Assembly (NCBI GenBank): GCA_021234155.1
Contig: JAJEKV010000003.1
Location: forward strand, 14,554,386-14,618,385
DNA: 64,000 nt
From: Isoetes taiwanensis
Lineage: Eukaryota > Streptophyta > Lycopodiopsida > Isoetales > Isoetaceae
Direction of reading: 5' to 3'
The translations under genes and the position numbers were made by a program. The notes beneath the pieces were generated by a model that saw only the letters and a list, made by a program, of their open reading frames with translations, did no database searches and was not told the DNA's origin. Positions 33,485 through 43,490 of this stretch are shown in pieces (position 1 is the first letter of the stretch; every line of letters starts with the position of its first letter).

Positions 33485-34970
33485 ATGGCCACTTCTTCAT
33501 TCAAGCGATGGTATAGTGCCACTGCTCATGTGGCAGAGGCCGACATCAATTCTGTCTTCACTGTCTTCCAGAAGGAGATTGATGTGGATGCTACCGTAAA
33601 TGCCACATCATTCTACCAAGACATCATGAGAGAAGATAGGCCCTTCATTGGTAGAGCTTCCCCTATGCATAGGGTACTTTGCACCTAAAACAGCCCTTCG
33701 AGCAGCATTGAGTGATGTTCCAAACATCGACAAGTACTTAGAAAATAGAGCTGCTTGCATGCCTGATTATATGATCATATCCATAAGTAGGAAGAGATGC
33801 TTCTCATACACTGCTGCTGTGGCCATCTTCTTGTCCCATAGGCCCAAACTCAAATAGGAGGTTCCTCCATTCAGCCAATGGACATAGAACCCACTGTCTC
33901 CACAGCAGAAGAGCAACTGCTCTTGGAGTACAAAGGGTCAGAACAGGAGGAGGAGGAGGAAGAAGGCGGACAAGGCTACCACGTTGAAGACCTCATCGAC
34001 GTCGACCCTATCCAAGAATGGCAGCAAGCAGAACAAGATCTTCAGAGCTTCAACGAAGGCTTGAGGATGACAAGGATAGCTCCCCCCTTGGGTTAGGCAT
34101 CACCAGCCTAACCCTGGTCATCATCGAAGGCCAAGAGTACCTCCTGCTATACGACATAAAGGACCTCCCAGAGTGCAGAGATAAAGGGTACAGAATGGAC
34201 GAGCTACTACACCTCCTGTGCCAACAACCCGACCTCGATGACTTCATCGATCGGGAAACACAAGACTTCCCTATCAGCATTAGGGAAGCTCACACCTATA
34301 CCGGGGAGTCATCATCCGACATCGAAGCCTATAGTAATATTTGGCAGATGATGACACAACAGAGCCGCCCTCGGAGGAAGAATTCATCGCCATCTAAAAA
34401 CGGATGGGCATTCGGGGCAAGAGGACGAGTGCATTCCTACCTAGCTCTTCATTAGCAGTGCCAACCGGGGTCGAAAGAGGCGGGATCAACTTGACCTCCT
34501 TCAGGTCCATGTTCGCAGATTACAGGGACCTGACAGCAGTACCGGTGGATAAGTATTCCGGAAGGCACGGGGCTGGCATCAGAACCAGAAAAGAGGCAGG
34601 AGAGGGAGGACATGACATGACCCTCAGGTTCTATCTTTCGCTCCTCACCGACGGAAGGATAACAGTGATACATCGGCAGTTCAGCCCACGAGGAGAAGAA
34701 GGGGTGTTCATGCTCATTGCCCTCTCGGGTTTTGGTAGACATGTTAGGATGCCTCAAAACATCGACCATGTCATACTGGTGAAGAGGACAATAGCCCTGA
34801 GCATCTTCAACGTCGCAGTCCCATATAGACATCATGGCAGATTAGCCGTCACTGCGGCCTATACGCCGGATCGAAGAGTGAAAGATGTGACGTTCCAGCA
34901 TAACATACGATCCGAATACGTATATTATACTGCCACATCACACGTACATGTCATGATGACATGTACTTGA
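33485..34970 (+). pseudogene. Unrecognised second gene of the LTR element (about 490 codons, frameshifted)
   Basis: Start ATG at 33485 (MATSSFKRWYSATAHV), 110 nt downstream of a TATA box. The protein-like sequence moves through five overlapping frames: 33485-33660 (FYQDIMREDRPFIG), 33660-33857 (YFAPKTALRAALSDVPNIDK), 33878-34060 (acidic EEEEEEGGQ), 34060-34350 (EYLLLYDIKDLPE, MDELLHLLCQQPDLDDF), and 34404-34970 (INLTSFRSMFADYRD, TLRFYLSLLTDGRITVIHRQ, GRHVRMPQNIDHVILVKRT). The continuity of charge pattern and the absence of overlap argue for one gene with about four indels. I recognise no domain; it is not gag, protease, RT, integrase or a histone. A 6-bp hairpin (GGTTGC/GCAACC) follows the stop at about 34983-35003. 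Product unknown. Confidence 0.5.
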
Positions 34971-35087
34971 GAGCCGTAAAGGGTTGCACCTAGGGGGCAA
35001 CCTCGTATGTTGTGCATGTTTAATAAACATATACAATTATAAACCCCATGCCAAATGGCAAAATCCCATTTGGCCAATGTTAACCTA

Positions 35088-35337
35088 ACCCTAAAAGTCT
35101 CTATATAAGGGCTTTCCCCTTAAACCCTAAACCCTTTTCTTCTTTCACATTTAGGGATTTCCTTGAGTCCTTCTCTCACATTTAGGTGAGCCATTCCGGC
35201 CAAGATAAGACCCTAATTCGCATTGTCAGGCTCTGAAAAGCCGCCTTTGCACAACAGATCTTCGAGTAGCAGCAGTCTTCAGCAGGATCAGAGGCATGGA
35301 CGCATTCCGAGGATCTGGAGCGGGTCAAGTGCCAGGT
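35088..35337 (+). promoter_or_regulatory. Promoter P3 with full telo-box and a possible first exon
   Basis: ACCCTAAAA (35088-35096), TATATAAG (35102-35109), then a double telo-box AAACCCTAAACCC (35122-35134). An ATG at 35296 opens MDAFRGSGAGQVP and meets a donor-like CAG/GTAAAT at 35335/35336, close to where similarity to the 5' repeat begins. It may be the leader and first exon of a third gene or the upstream part of the 3' LTR; the data do not decide. Confidence 0.45.
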
Positions 35338-36310
35338 AAATAGTCATTCTGTTGTGCAAAGCCGCCTTGTGGCTAGGCAATAAGCTGGTTTAGCATGTTA
35401 GTTCAACCTTAGAGGCCTTACAGATCCCGAGATCATAAGCTCTAACAAAGGAACCTAACTCTGGATGTTTAGATAGATAGATTAGATGATATTCTTCATG
35501 TCAGTTCTGTGATGATGTTGGTATTTCATTCTGTGACCTCCATATATTGGGAAGGGGGGTAGAGGCCTAAAGCCTGTGTAGCAGATGATCCTAGATAGCC
35601 TACTAGTTCCCAATTACTTGCGGCCCGTGCACAAGAGCCCGCCTGGTTGTAGGTGGGGGGCTAGTCCGGTGGAATAAGGGGGACTTGTCCCATCATTGAT
35701 TGATCCCTCTGGTGTGTAAAGCCTATCAGGGATCTTAGTGAGCTAGGCTTAATGGTTTTCCACTGAGTGTGGGCAAGGCATGAGCTCGACACCTCTGGGG
35801 TGATGCGTCGCCTTCCATGAGGTTCAAGTCGAATAAGGGCAGTGGCCCTCTAGCCACCTGTGATGGGCATGGATGCCTCTGGAGGAGAGGTGACTCTCCT
35901 CCTGCCTCATCGGGACTGGGGAGATGCAACCAGCAGTAGCCCTCTTGGCTATGTACCCGGCAGGCTATGGTCCGGTCCTAATACTTGTCAACCTACTCTG
36001 CAAAGTGTGCACGGGAGGGGCGGATGGACTGGACTACTCGACAGCCATGTTCGTATGCCAGCCCAATCCATTGTCATGATTCGGTCTGCATTGCCTTCTG
36101 GAGACCCAAGCCGTCAGTCGATCCCCTATGAGTCTAAGCCCTGGGTAGGATTCCCCTTTGTTACTGTTATTATGTTGATGTTGTTGTTCGTGATATGTTA
36201 TGATGTATTCACCCTTCGGGGTGACTCTATTGATGTATTGTTGACATGTGCTCATGTTTATTCGCGCTTCCACAGCTAGGTCGACCCGAAGGAAGACGGG
36301 GCAAATGACA
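35333..36310 (+). repeat. 3' LTR, truncated
   Basis: Direct repeat of 29952-30881, visibly diverged (scattered substitutions and small indels), so the insertion is not recent. Similarity ends at AAATGACA (36310), where a minisatellite starts. Confidence 0.75.
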
Positions 36311-36491
36311 GTTTGAGCCTAGGTGGCATGTTAGAGCCTGCGTGGCATGTTTGAGCCAACTTGGCATGTTTGAGCCACCTTGGCATGTTTGATCCTAGGT
36401 GGTATGTTGGGGCCTAGGTGACATCTTGGAGCGAGTATGGCATGTTTGAGCCGCCTTGGCATGTTTGAGCCGAGGTGGCATGTTGGAACAA
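36311..36491. repeat. Minisatellite of about 20-bp units, left part
   Basis: Units such as GGCATGTTTGAGCCACCTT and GGTGGCATGTTGGAGCCTA repeated about nine times. The array is interrupted by a LINE and resumes at 39257. Confidence 0.9.
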
Positions 36492-36530
36492 GAAAGCTAG
36501 CTGCATCTCTTCAGTCTCTGCAGATTCAGG

Positions 36531-37890
36531 ATGGGCTTGTTGTTTCAGATCCAGCTGAGCTTAGAGGCTTTTTGCATAATCACTTTTCAACAGTCAGATT
36601 TTCAAGCGGCTTTACTTGCTAAGGTTCATCCTATAGTCACCAATGAGCAAAGGGCCACTTTAGAGGCTGAGATCAGCCAGAATGATTTAGTTGAGGCTAC
36701 ATTTTCTCCCAAGAGGGGCAAGTGTCCGGGTCTTGATGGTATTCCAGTGGAGTTTTTCCAGGAGTATTGGGATTGGCTTGGTGCGGATGTGTATGATGCT
36801 TTCAGGGATTTTAAAAGACAAAGGCACCTGGACAAAATCCTCAACTCTGGTTGCATCTCCCTTATTCCAAAATGTAAGGATCCCTCTTCCATTTCAGATT
36901 GGCGCCCCATTACTTTGTTGTCCTCAGTGTACAAGATCTTTGCTAAAGCTTTTGCTCATAAGCTTTGTGGCATGCTTACCGAGTCCATCTCTTCCACACA
37001 GTCAGGTTTCTTGCCTCGCTCGTGTATCTTGAATAATGTGGCAGCAGCATATGAGGGTCTCTATTGGGCTAGAATGCATGGTTACCCCATTGTATACTTG
37101 AAGTTGGATTTCGCAAAAGCATATGACGGTGTTGACTAGAGTTTCCTAGAGCAGTGCATTTACGTCTTGGTTTTGGTGCCCAGTTCGCAACAGACGTTAT
37201 GAAACTTCATTATTCTGCTCGTTCTTCAGTTCTTTTTCAAGGAGAACCATCGACATTTTTTCAGGTGGGACGTGGCATTCGCCAGGGCTGTCCGTTGGCA
37301 CCGCTGCTTTTTACAATTGTGGCGGAGATTCTTTCTCAGGTATTCTCTCTTGCAGTGCAGGAAGGCATCCTGCATGGTCTTCCCATGAATAATGGTTCAC
37401 AAGAGATTTGTAATCAGCATGCAGATGACACTTTCTTGTTCTTAATGGCTGATGAGCAGAATTTCAGAATGCCATTTCCTTGTTGGACAGTTTCTCTTTG
37501 GCTTCTGGTATTTTTGTGGGGTGGCAAAAGTGTACTGCCCTGTGGGCCCTAGACTCTCCAGTGCTATCTTCTGTGGTTGCATTTCCATGGAAGGTTCTTC
37601 CTCATGGGAAGGCAACTAAGCTTCTAGGCATTCCAGTTGGTATACACCTCTCATCTGGAGACGCATGGAATGTCATTATTAAGGGGTTGGAAAGGCATTT
37701 GTTTTGGTGGTCCACGGCTAAGTTATCCATGGCTGGTCGTGTAACTGTGGCAAAGTCAGTTCTGAGTGGTACACATGTCTACATGGCATCCATCTTGCTG
37801 GCACCGCAGACAAAGATGCAGCTCATTGTTCGTATTGTCAGGAATTTCATCTGGGGTGGCACTGAAGGAGCTGATGTTAAAATTAGTTGA
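36531..37890 (+). pseudogene. L1-type reverse transcriptase, broken
   Basis: Fingers: SPKRGKCPGLDGIPVEFFQE and WRPITLLSSVYKIFAKAFAH. Template-binding: STQSGFLPRSCILNNV. Motif A: YLKLDFAKAYDGVD, followed by TAG at 37137-37139 where L1 elements have tryptophan. Motif B: RGIRQGCPLAPLLF. Motif C reads HADD (37418-37429) instead of the usual YADD or FADD. A frameshift near 37470-37540 passes into KLLGIPVG and WWSTAKLSMAGRVTVAKSVL (thumb region). The protein is inactive because of the stop and the shift; the His for Tyr change in motif C would also be damaging. Confidence 0.9.
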
Positions 37891-37902
37891 GCGAAATGCA
37901 TT

Positions 37903-39090
37903 ATGCCTAAACTTTGTGGGGGGCTGGGGATGATTCACTTCCTTCTCCACAGCAAGGTGCTGGTTTCTAAGTTCATATGGCGGATTCTCAATAGTGCTGA
38001 TAATTCTCCAGGTCTGCGTCTCATTCATCAGTCTTTACAGATGTGCATTTCCTTTGGCTCTCCATCCATTAAGCCTCTCCTCCCATGGGCATTATTCTAT
38101 CCACTTTCTCCATATCCTAATGCATCTCCTTTCCTCAAGGAGTTGCTAGCTGCTTGGGAGACTGTGCGCACTTTGTTTCAGTTCTATCCAATGGCCCACA
38201 CAGATCCTACAGCCAGTTGTTGGTGGATCCCTTTGGGTGACGACCAGACAGATTGTCCCCTGGTCTCTTCTGTCCATCCATTGCTGCAACGTCGGTGGCG
38301 AGCAGCAGGTGTGCTCACGATCTCTGCATCGTATAATGAGACAAGATTGTTGGCGTGGAATGAGTTCAAATTGAAGTTCCTTCTCCTTCGTTGGGACCGA
38401 GGCATTTGGAAAAAAGTAGCTGTTACACTTCCTCCACACCCACAAGACGTGACTCCCCAGCTCTGGGTGGTTCATGGCAGTGTTAAGGAGGAGCACCTGG
38501 TGCACTCGATGTATATGGTCATGCTTCATCTTGAAGTGTTGCCTCCATCGCCAAAGTGGCCTTTAGCTATCCTTGAGCCTCATCGTAAAGCAGTCTGGCG
38601 ATGGATATGGGATAAATTGCTTCATCCTAAGCTATCTATTTTATGGTGGCAGATGACTCATAGGTGCGTGCGGGTAAACACTGTTGTTCATCGATTTCGT
38701 CCAGAAGTCTCTGTGATCTGCCCTCTTTGCATGCAAAGGGATGAGACAATTGAGCACTGCTTTTTCTTATGTCACCATGTTCGACTTGCTTGGCAGTGGC
38801 TTTTGAGTCTCCATTGTGACTTGAATAGTCAGCAGGTCCTACTGTCAGTCTATCCTAGTTCTTGGGACAAGTTGGCAAAGAGGGCTTTCCACTTAGCATC
38901 TGCTTGGATCATCTGGTCCATCTGGAAGAGACAAAATCTCCTCATCTTCAAGGGCCAGGTCTTTTCAGATACACAAGTGCTTAGCGATTCCCATAGTCGC
39001 ATTGTGAAGGCGTACAAGTGTTCTTCCTTAAAGGATGACATTAAAAGTGTCATTTGGGAGCAATATCTTCAGATTCACACCTACTCATAG
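37903..39090 (+). CDS. L1-type ORF2 C-terminal region with zf-RVT domain
   Basis: 395 codons without interruption, the end of ORF2. The N-terminal part (KLCGGLGMIHFLLHSKVLVS) is the conserved post-thumb segment. The C-terminal half has the zf-RVT signature: WRWIWDKLLHPKLSILWWQM, HRCVRVNTVVHRF, then CPLCMQRDETIEHCFFLC (38719-38772; C-x2-C-x8-H-x4-C) and HVRLAWQW. The start codon at 37903 is only the first ATG after a stop; in the intact parent this would be continuous with the RT. The intactness supports recent insertion. Confidence 0.85.
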   Translation: MPKLCGGLGMIHFLLHSKVLVSKFIWRILNSADNSPGLRLIHQSLQMCISFGSPSIKPLLPWALFYPLSPYPNASPFLKELLAAWETVRTLFQFYPMAHTDPTASCWWIPLGDDQTDCPLVSSVHPLLQRRWRAAGVLTISASYNETRLLAWNEFKLKFLLLRWDRGIWKKVAVTLPPHPQDVTPQLWVVHGSVKEEHLVHSMYMVMLHLEVLPPSPKWPLAILEPHRKAVWRWIWDKLLHPKLSILWWQMTHRCVRVNTVVHRFRPEVSVICPLCMQRDETIEHCFFLCHHVRLAWQWLLSLHCDLNSQQVLLSVYPSSWDKLAKRAFHLASAWIIWSIWKRQNLLIFKGQVFSDTQVLSDSHSRIVKAYKCSSLKDDIKSVIWEQYLQIHTYS

Positions 39091-39256
39091 CAAACAGTTG
39101 TGCTCGTGGTGATCTGTGTTCTCTGCTTTTCTATGTTATGTATGTGGTGGATAGTGTTGCTCTAGTGGATATCTTCTCCACTGGGTTTTGAGTCCCCCAT
39201 GTACTCTTTGCATTCTTTTGAGTAATAAAGGTCCACGTTCATAAAAAAAAAAAAAT

Positions 39257-39392
39257 GTTGGAGCCCACATGGCATATTTGATCCACCTTGGCATGTTGGA
39301 GCCTAGGCGGCATGTTGGAATTCGCATGGTATGTTTGAGCCTAGGTGGCTTGTTGGAGCCTAGGTGGCATGTTTGAGCCACCTTGACATGTT
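39257..39392. repeat. Minisatellite of about 20-bp units, right part
   Basis: Continuation of 36311-36491 with units such as CTTGGCATGTTGGAGCCTAGG. Confidence 0.9.
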
Positions 39393-40067
39393 GACTTCGG
39401 CTAACCAGGAGAGAAAATGATGTATAAATAGATGATTTTTTTTGGGTGGAATGGTGGTAAAGCCTTGGGAAATAGCAAATCATGCCTTAAGAATTAACAT
39501 CATGGCTGATGCAAAGTACCATTGAAATTCAAGCGGTCTTCCAAACTTTAACTTTGGGGTCTTCAACCTTTGACTTCAAGTGTTCAACATGCTTAGGTTA
39601 TCAAATATTCTTCAAGAAATGCCTATATGATGCTAAACCAGTATCCATCTTTGGTTCTTTACTACAAAAAAATGTATCATGCATATATATAGCTCTTGTA
39701 TGCTATCATTTTGTGGCAGTAATGGCATGTGGACAACTTGGTCATACATGGATTCTTAGAAAACCATAAAAAACACTACCTTAACAAACAACTTAAAAAA
39801 CAACATCCCTTCAAAAAACCATACAACCCGAGAAAACAACACATCCTTAAAAAGGAGACTACGTCTCCTTACGAAACCACGCATTCTTAAAAAATAAAAA
39901 CTATTAAGAAAAACTACAACATGTCCTTGAAAAACCACACATCCGTATAACCACGTATAGGTTTTTTTCAAATATTCAAAAAAACAACCCGTATTTTATT
40001 TATACTGTTGTTTTCAGATGTGGACCAAATGTTGGGGTTGTAATGTTATATTGTGTGTGATTGATAA
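39393..40067. other. No recognisable gene
   Basis: AT-rich; A-runs and AAAACCAC-type near-repeats at 39765-39990. No gene supported. Confidence 0.5.
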
Positions 40068-40275
40068 GTGCTAACATGTATGTATGCTTCCGCTGTATAA
40101 GATTTCCATAGAGGACGTGGGACGAATGACACCTTCGTGTCCTTCACCTGGACACTTGGCCATCCCAAGTGGTCCGAGTTAGACAAAGGGCCTTTCCATG
40201 GTGATGTAATCACCACGGGAGGGGAATTCCCCATATTTGTATGATGAGAGCATCATATAGATTCTGGGAGCGTCA
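40068..40275 (+). repeat. LTR end fragment of the Gypsy-type family
   Basis: TGCTAACATGTATGTATGCTT, 'GGACGTGGGACGAATGACACC', GGTCCGAG, 'GGGAGGGGAATT' and GGAGCGTCAT follow in the same order, on the opposite strand, in the LTRs at 51.4-54.0 kb. Isolated fragment. Confidence 0.75.
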
Positions 40276-40812
40276 TATGTACTGCTACTTCGTGGATTTG
40301 GGAAGGACTTTTGGCATTGTGCCTAGAAGAAGCTATGGGAGATATTATCATAGTTGGATGCCCGACACGAACTGCAAAATGTAGTATATAGGCTTGATAA
40401 TATACGACCATCCTTTTAGACACAAATCTAATGACAATAATGGTAAGAAATTCATACAATTTGAAGAACTTCATAAACACGGAACATAGATAGTGGTTGA
40501 TGTCATTAAGAGCCCACAAGAAACTAGTACAATACACTTGTTAATTATTCACCTTGGTCACCACAAAACAAAGCATGGACATTCATGTCTTATGTCAAAA
40601 CTTTTCTAAGAACTTTTATTGTTACTGTTATGTTATAGCCTATAATCATATGTAACAAACATAAGGTTTGTGATCTTGGCCACGTTAATGCAATCAATCT
40701 AGGACCTTAACAAAGAGGAGTAGCAATTAATGGAACAAAAAGAACAATAAGGCCCTTTTTCCACAACAGTCTTATTTTATGGCTGTCTCATTTTTATAAG
40801 ACACCCTTTTGG

Positions 40813-42827
40813 GGGTGAAAATATCGTTACCCTGGTTTTGGTTGATTCCATCGCGGTGAATACTTTCCCGCGGAATCACAGACCCTCCGACTACGGGATC
40901 CGTTCCGGAGGCCCCGTTTTCCGTACCTGACACCCGTCAGGCGTACCTTCTGATGGATCCCAGCCATCCGTCTGTAGGGTCCATCCTGGCCGTCCGTTTT
41001 ATACTTTCCGGCAGAATCACATCCGTAAAATACCGCCGGATGGAATCACTGCCCTTTTATTCTACGAGATGGAATCACCATTTGGAATATCCCAAAAAAA
41101 TTCAAATTTTTTACGTCATTTTTTTCTTCGAGGTTTTTCAGCTAGTGCCGTGCCGGCTATGGCGGCTTGCTCCAGCGATCTTCCTTCTTTCTTCTTATCG
41201 TTTTATTTTCTTCTACAGGTCCGGAATGGTGGCTATGGCGGAAAACATTTCATGCTTCATTTTTAAGAGCTATCTCGTGCTTCATTTTTTAAGCTTTTGG
41301 GTATGGCGGCGGTAAGACCTAAGCAGCTTCTGTTGGTTTTCTTCTGATAGCTATGGAGGACCGTTTCTCTGAATCTGCAACTAAGACGAACAAGAGGAGA
41401 GGAAGACAAGGCCCACAAGCCCTAATTGATTTTAGTGGTCGGCTCGCTTCAGAAATGGTCAGAGCGGTGGGACATGTCCGGATCTCCCACAGCAGTGCTT
41501 GTTAGCAGATTAGGGTTTGGATCATTTGTAGGAACCATCTAAATCCTTCCGTTCGCGGGCTATATGGGCGTTTGATTCCTCCGGAAAAACCTCGCACTCT
41601 GGCTCGAAGATCATATCCAAAGATGGGTGGGCCAAAACAAAATGTCCATGCATATCATCCGATGAAGAAATTCACCTTCTCGCTAGCCTCGCAACTTTGT
41701 TTCTCGAAAGGCCGGCGACCGAAATCCAACAGAAATTTTGGGCGATCCCTTCAAAATCTGGATCGCGGGGGCTCCATGCAGCTCCCAATTGATCTGCCAG
41801 GGACATGTTTCGTAAAAGCCAAAGCGGCAAGAACGTAAATACACAGGCAAACCGGATTTGCACATCAACGTAAGGAGCAAGAGCTCGAAAATGGTAACGT
41901 GCCCAAAGATCACGACCTCTTGTCTGTGTTATTGAAAACTTTGGATGAAACCGGCCATCTCATAACGGATTCTGAGATAAAGGACAACATCCTTTTGATC
42001 CTGTTCGCCGGACATGATACAAGCTGCAGTACCCTTACCTCATCAAATTTCTCGCTCAGAATCCATGCTGCAAGATATGATGTTTGCTGTTTTACAAAGG
42101 CTCCCGTTCTGTTCTTCTCAAAGGGCAGGCCATGCATGAAAAGGATTGCCTATATGGGCAAGGGGTTCAAATCCCCAACCAGAAAAATTATGGGCAGCTC
42201 AGAGCATAGCAATGGACATGCTCAAACAAAATGGAGTAGCCCAAGCTTGTTTTTTTTCCATCATTGGTTTATCATTCATGATCTTCAAGCAATGTAGGCT
42301 TCGCTTAAACCATCCTCAACCATTTTTTATGGAATTCTAATAAACTTCATGCGAATTTGAATCATCATCGCCAATTTTTCCTCCCCTCAGATGCGCTTAT
42401 TACAGATTCAAAGGTCTCCAGGTGATTCCTTCCCAAAGAATAGTATGCGGTGATTCTACGGGGGAGAATATTATCGCGGTGATTCCACGGGGGAGAATAT
42501 TTACGCGGTGATTCCACGGGGGAGAATATTATCGTGACGCGATTCCACGGGGGAGAATATTACGGTATCGCGGTGATTCCATCCCCGCAGATCAATTCCA
42601 TGTGATTCCGTCGCGTAGAATAAAAGGTTGGTGATTCCATCCAGCGGTATTTCGCAGACGTGATTCCGCCGGAAGGTATAAAATGGAGCCTGTCAGGTAC
42701 GGATAACGGGGGAGGTACGGATAACGGGGCAAGAGGGTACGGATAACGGGGCAAGAGGGTTAGTGATTCCGCGGGAGAGTATCACCGCGATGGAATCACC
42801 AAAACCAGGGTAACAATATTTTCACCC
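40813..42827. mobile_element. Pack-MULE: non-autonomous Mutator-like element with captured P450 fragments
   Basis: Long terminal inverted repeats (left about 40813-41085, right about 42420-42827) begin GGGTGAAAATAT and share GTTACCCTGGTTTTGGT, GATTCCATCGCGGTGA, CCCGCGGAATCAC and further blocks in mirror order. The element is flanked by a perfect 9-bp target duplication CCCTTTTGG (40804-40812 and 42828-42836), the hallmark length for Mutator-like elements. No transposase is present. Between the TIRs lie cytochrome P450 exon fragments. The right TIR is expanded by internal repeats (about 30-36 bp units with GTGATTCCACGGGGGAGAA at 42447-42570; 22-bp units with GTACGGATAACGGGG at 42714-42762). 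Confidence 0.85.
41605..42095 (+). pseudogene. Captured cytochrome P450 fragment (CYP85-clan-like) inside the Pack-MULE
   Basis: Frames in series give KKFTFSLASQL, then LPIDLPGTCFVKAKAAR, then DHDLLSVLLKTLDETG, 'ITDSEIKDNILLILFAGHDT' (the I-helix with A-G-x-D-T, the oxygen-binding threonine) and LAQNPCCK in the next frame. The order and spacing are those of P450s of the CYP85 clan (CYP716/CYP85 type), from about the F-G loop to the I-helix. Introns appear absent and the heme-binding Cys region is not included. Frameshifts are present, so no active enzyme is possible; antisense or siRNA effects on the parent gene are conceivable. Confidence 0.7.
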
Positions 42828-42836
42828 CCCTTTTGG

Positions 42837-43298
42837 GCTCCTGAAAAAATCGATTTTCCATTACCGATTACTAAAATATAAGACATGTGCTATTGAGATA
42901 AGACCTGTCTTATAATCTAGCTTTTCCACAGACCACCATTTTCCAGATTTTTTCGAATCTTGGAGCAAAGAGGTTGCTACAGCAATCTATCTGGAGATAT
43001 CTAGAGATACTAGGAGAAATCCACCAGAGCAATCCACCAGAAGCAAGAAATCGAAGCAATCTACCAGGAGCAATCTACCAGGAGCAAGAATCAAAGCTTT
43101 TGTAAACCGATCTGTTCGATGCAATCCGACCTGTTTGATGCAACTATGGCAATCCCAGAGTAAGAATAGAAGGTTCATAGATCACCGGAACAAGGCTTTA
43201 AAGCCCAGAGCAAGAATCTAAGCCTGTAAATCCACTTGTTTGATGCAGCTGTGGCTTCTTTGCAAAACAGGCTGTTTCAAAAAAGTCGAATTGAATAG
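42837..43298. other. Spacer, no recognised gene
   Basis: Contains imperfect repeats of GCAATC(T/C)ACCAGGAGCAAGAA near 43020-43090. No gene supported. Confidence 0.5.
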
Positions 43299-43490
43299 GT
43301 GCTTCAAAAACCTGAAAAACAGATCGAATCTTTAGAATCGAATCTGCAAATAGGCTGTTTCAAAAAACCAATTCAAAAAAACCGAATCGAACAGGTGCTT
43401 CAAAAATCTGAAAAACAGATCGAATCTTTACAATCGAAGCTAGAAATAGGCTGTTTCAAAAAACCAAATACAACCACATGTGCTTCAAAA
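43299..43490. repeat. About 90-bp tandem duplication
   Basis: Two units share GGTGCTTCAAAAA, CTGAAAAACAGATCGAATCTT and AATAGGCTGTTTCAAAAAAC. It produces a glutamine- and lysine-rich open frame (43299-43574) that looks like a coiled coil but is better explained by the repeat. Confidence 0.75.

Larger units (their letters stand above)
29952..36310 (+). mobile_element. LTR-flanked element without gag-pol, carrying an H3-like gene and a second unknown gene
   Basis: Long direct repeats (29952-31017 and 35333-36310) bracket 4.3 kb. A tRNA-Met primer-binding site follows the first repeat at 31019-31030. The interior holds a telo-box/TATA promoter, a decayed histone H3-like gene (31727-32820), a second promoter and broken gene (33485-34970), a third promoter (35088-35134), and four copies of a hairpin. 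No gag, protease, RT or integrase is visible. Its LTR belongs to the same family as the LTRs at 51.4-54.0 kb, which sit beside a Gypsy pol, so a Gypsy element could have mobilised it in trans. The 3' repeat lacks its last 136 bp or so, cut off by minisatellite and LINE insertion. No polypurine tract is obvious before 35333, so the exact LTR start is uncertain. Confidence 0.65.
36492..39256 (+). mobile_element. L1-type LINE, 5'-truncated, with poly(A) tail and target duplication
   Basis: Inserted in the 20-bp minisatellite: ATGTTGGA precedes the 5' junction (36480s) and follows the poly(A) tail (39243-39255), giving an apparent 8-bp target-site duplication (the repeat context makes its length ambiguous). 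It begins inside ORF2, upstream of the RT fingers, so endonuclease and ORF1 are missing, as usual for aborted reverse transcription. AATAAA lies at 39225-39230. The reading frames are long, so the insertion is the youngest of the LINEs here. Confidence 0.9.

Noticed and set aside
33485-34970. Movement or coat protein of an integrated plant virus
   Set aside because: The hydrophobic beta-like end prompted the idea, but no diagnostic motif was seen and no viral polymerase is nearby.
36311-36491. Regular 20-bp repeats that could suggest a CRISPR-like array
   Set aside because: Units are contiguous and degenerate, without unique spacers, in a plant genome; a minisatellite explains them.
42120-42200. 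tRNA gene suggested by GGGTTCAAATCCCC
   Set aside because: Only a B-box-like motif within captured Pack-MULE DNA; no cloverleaf.
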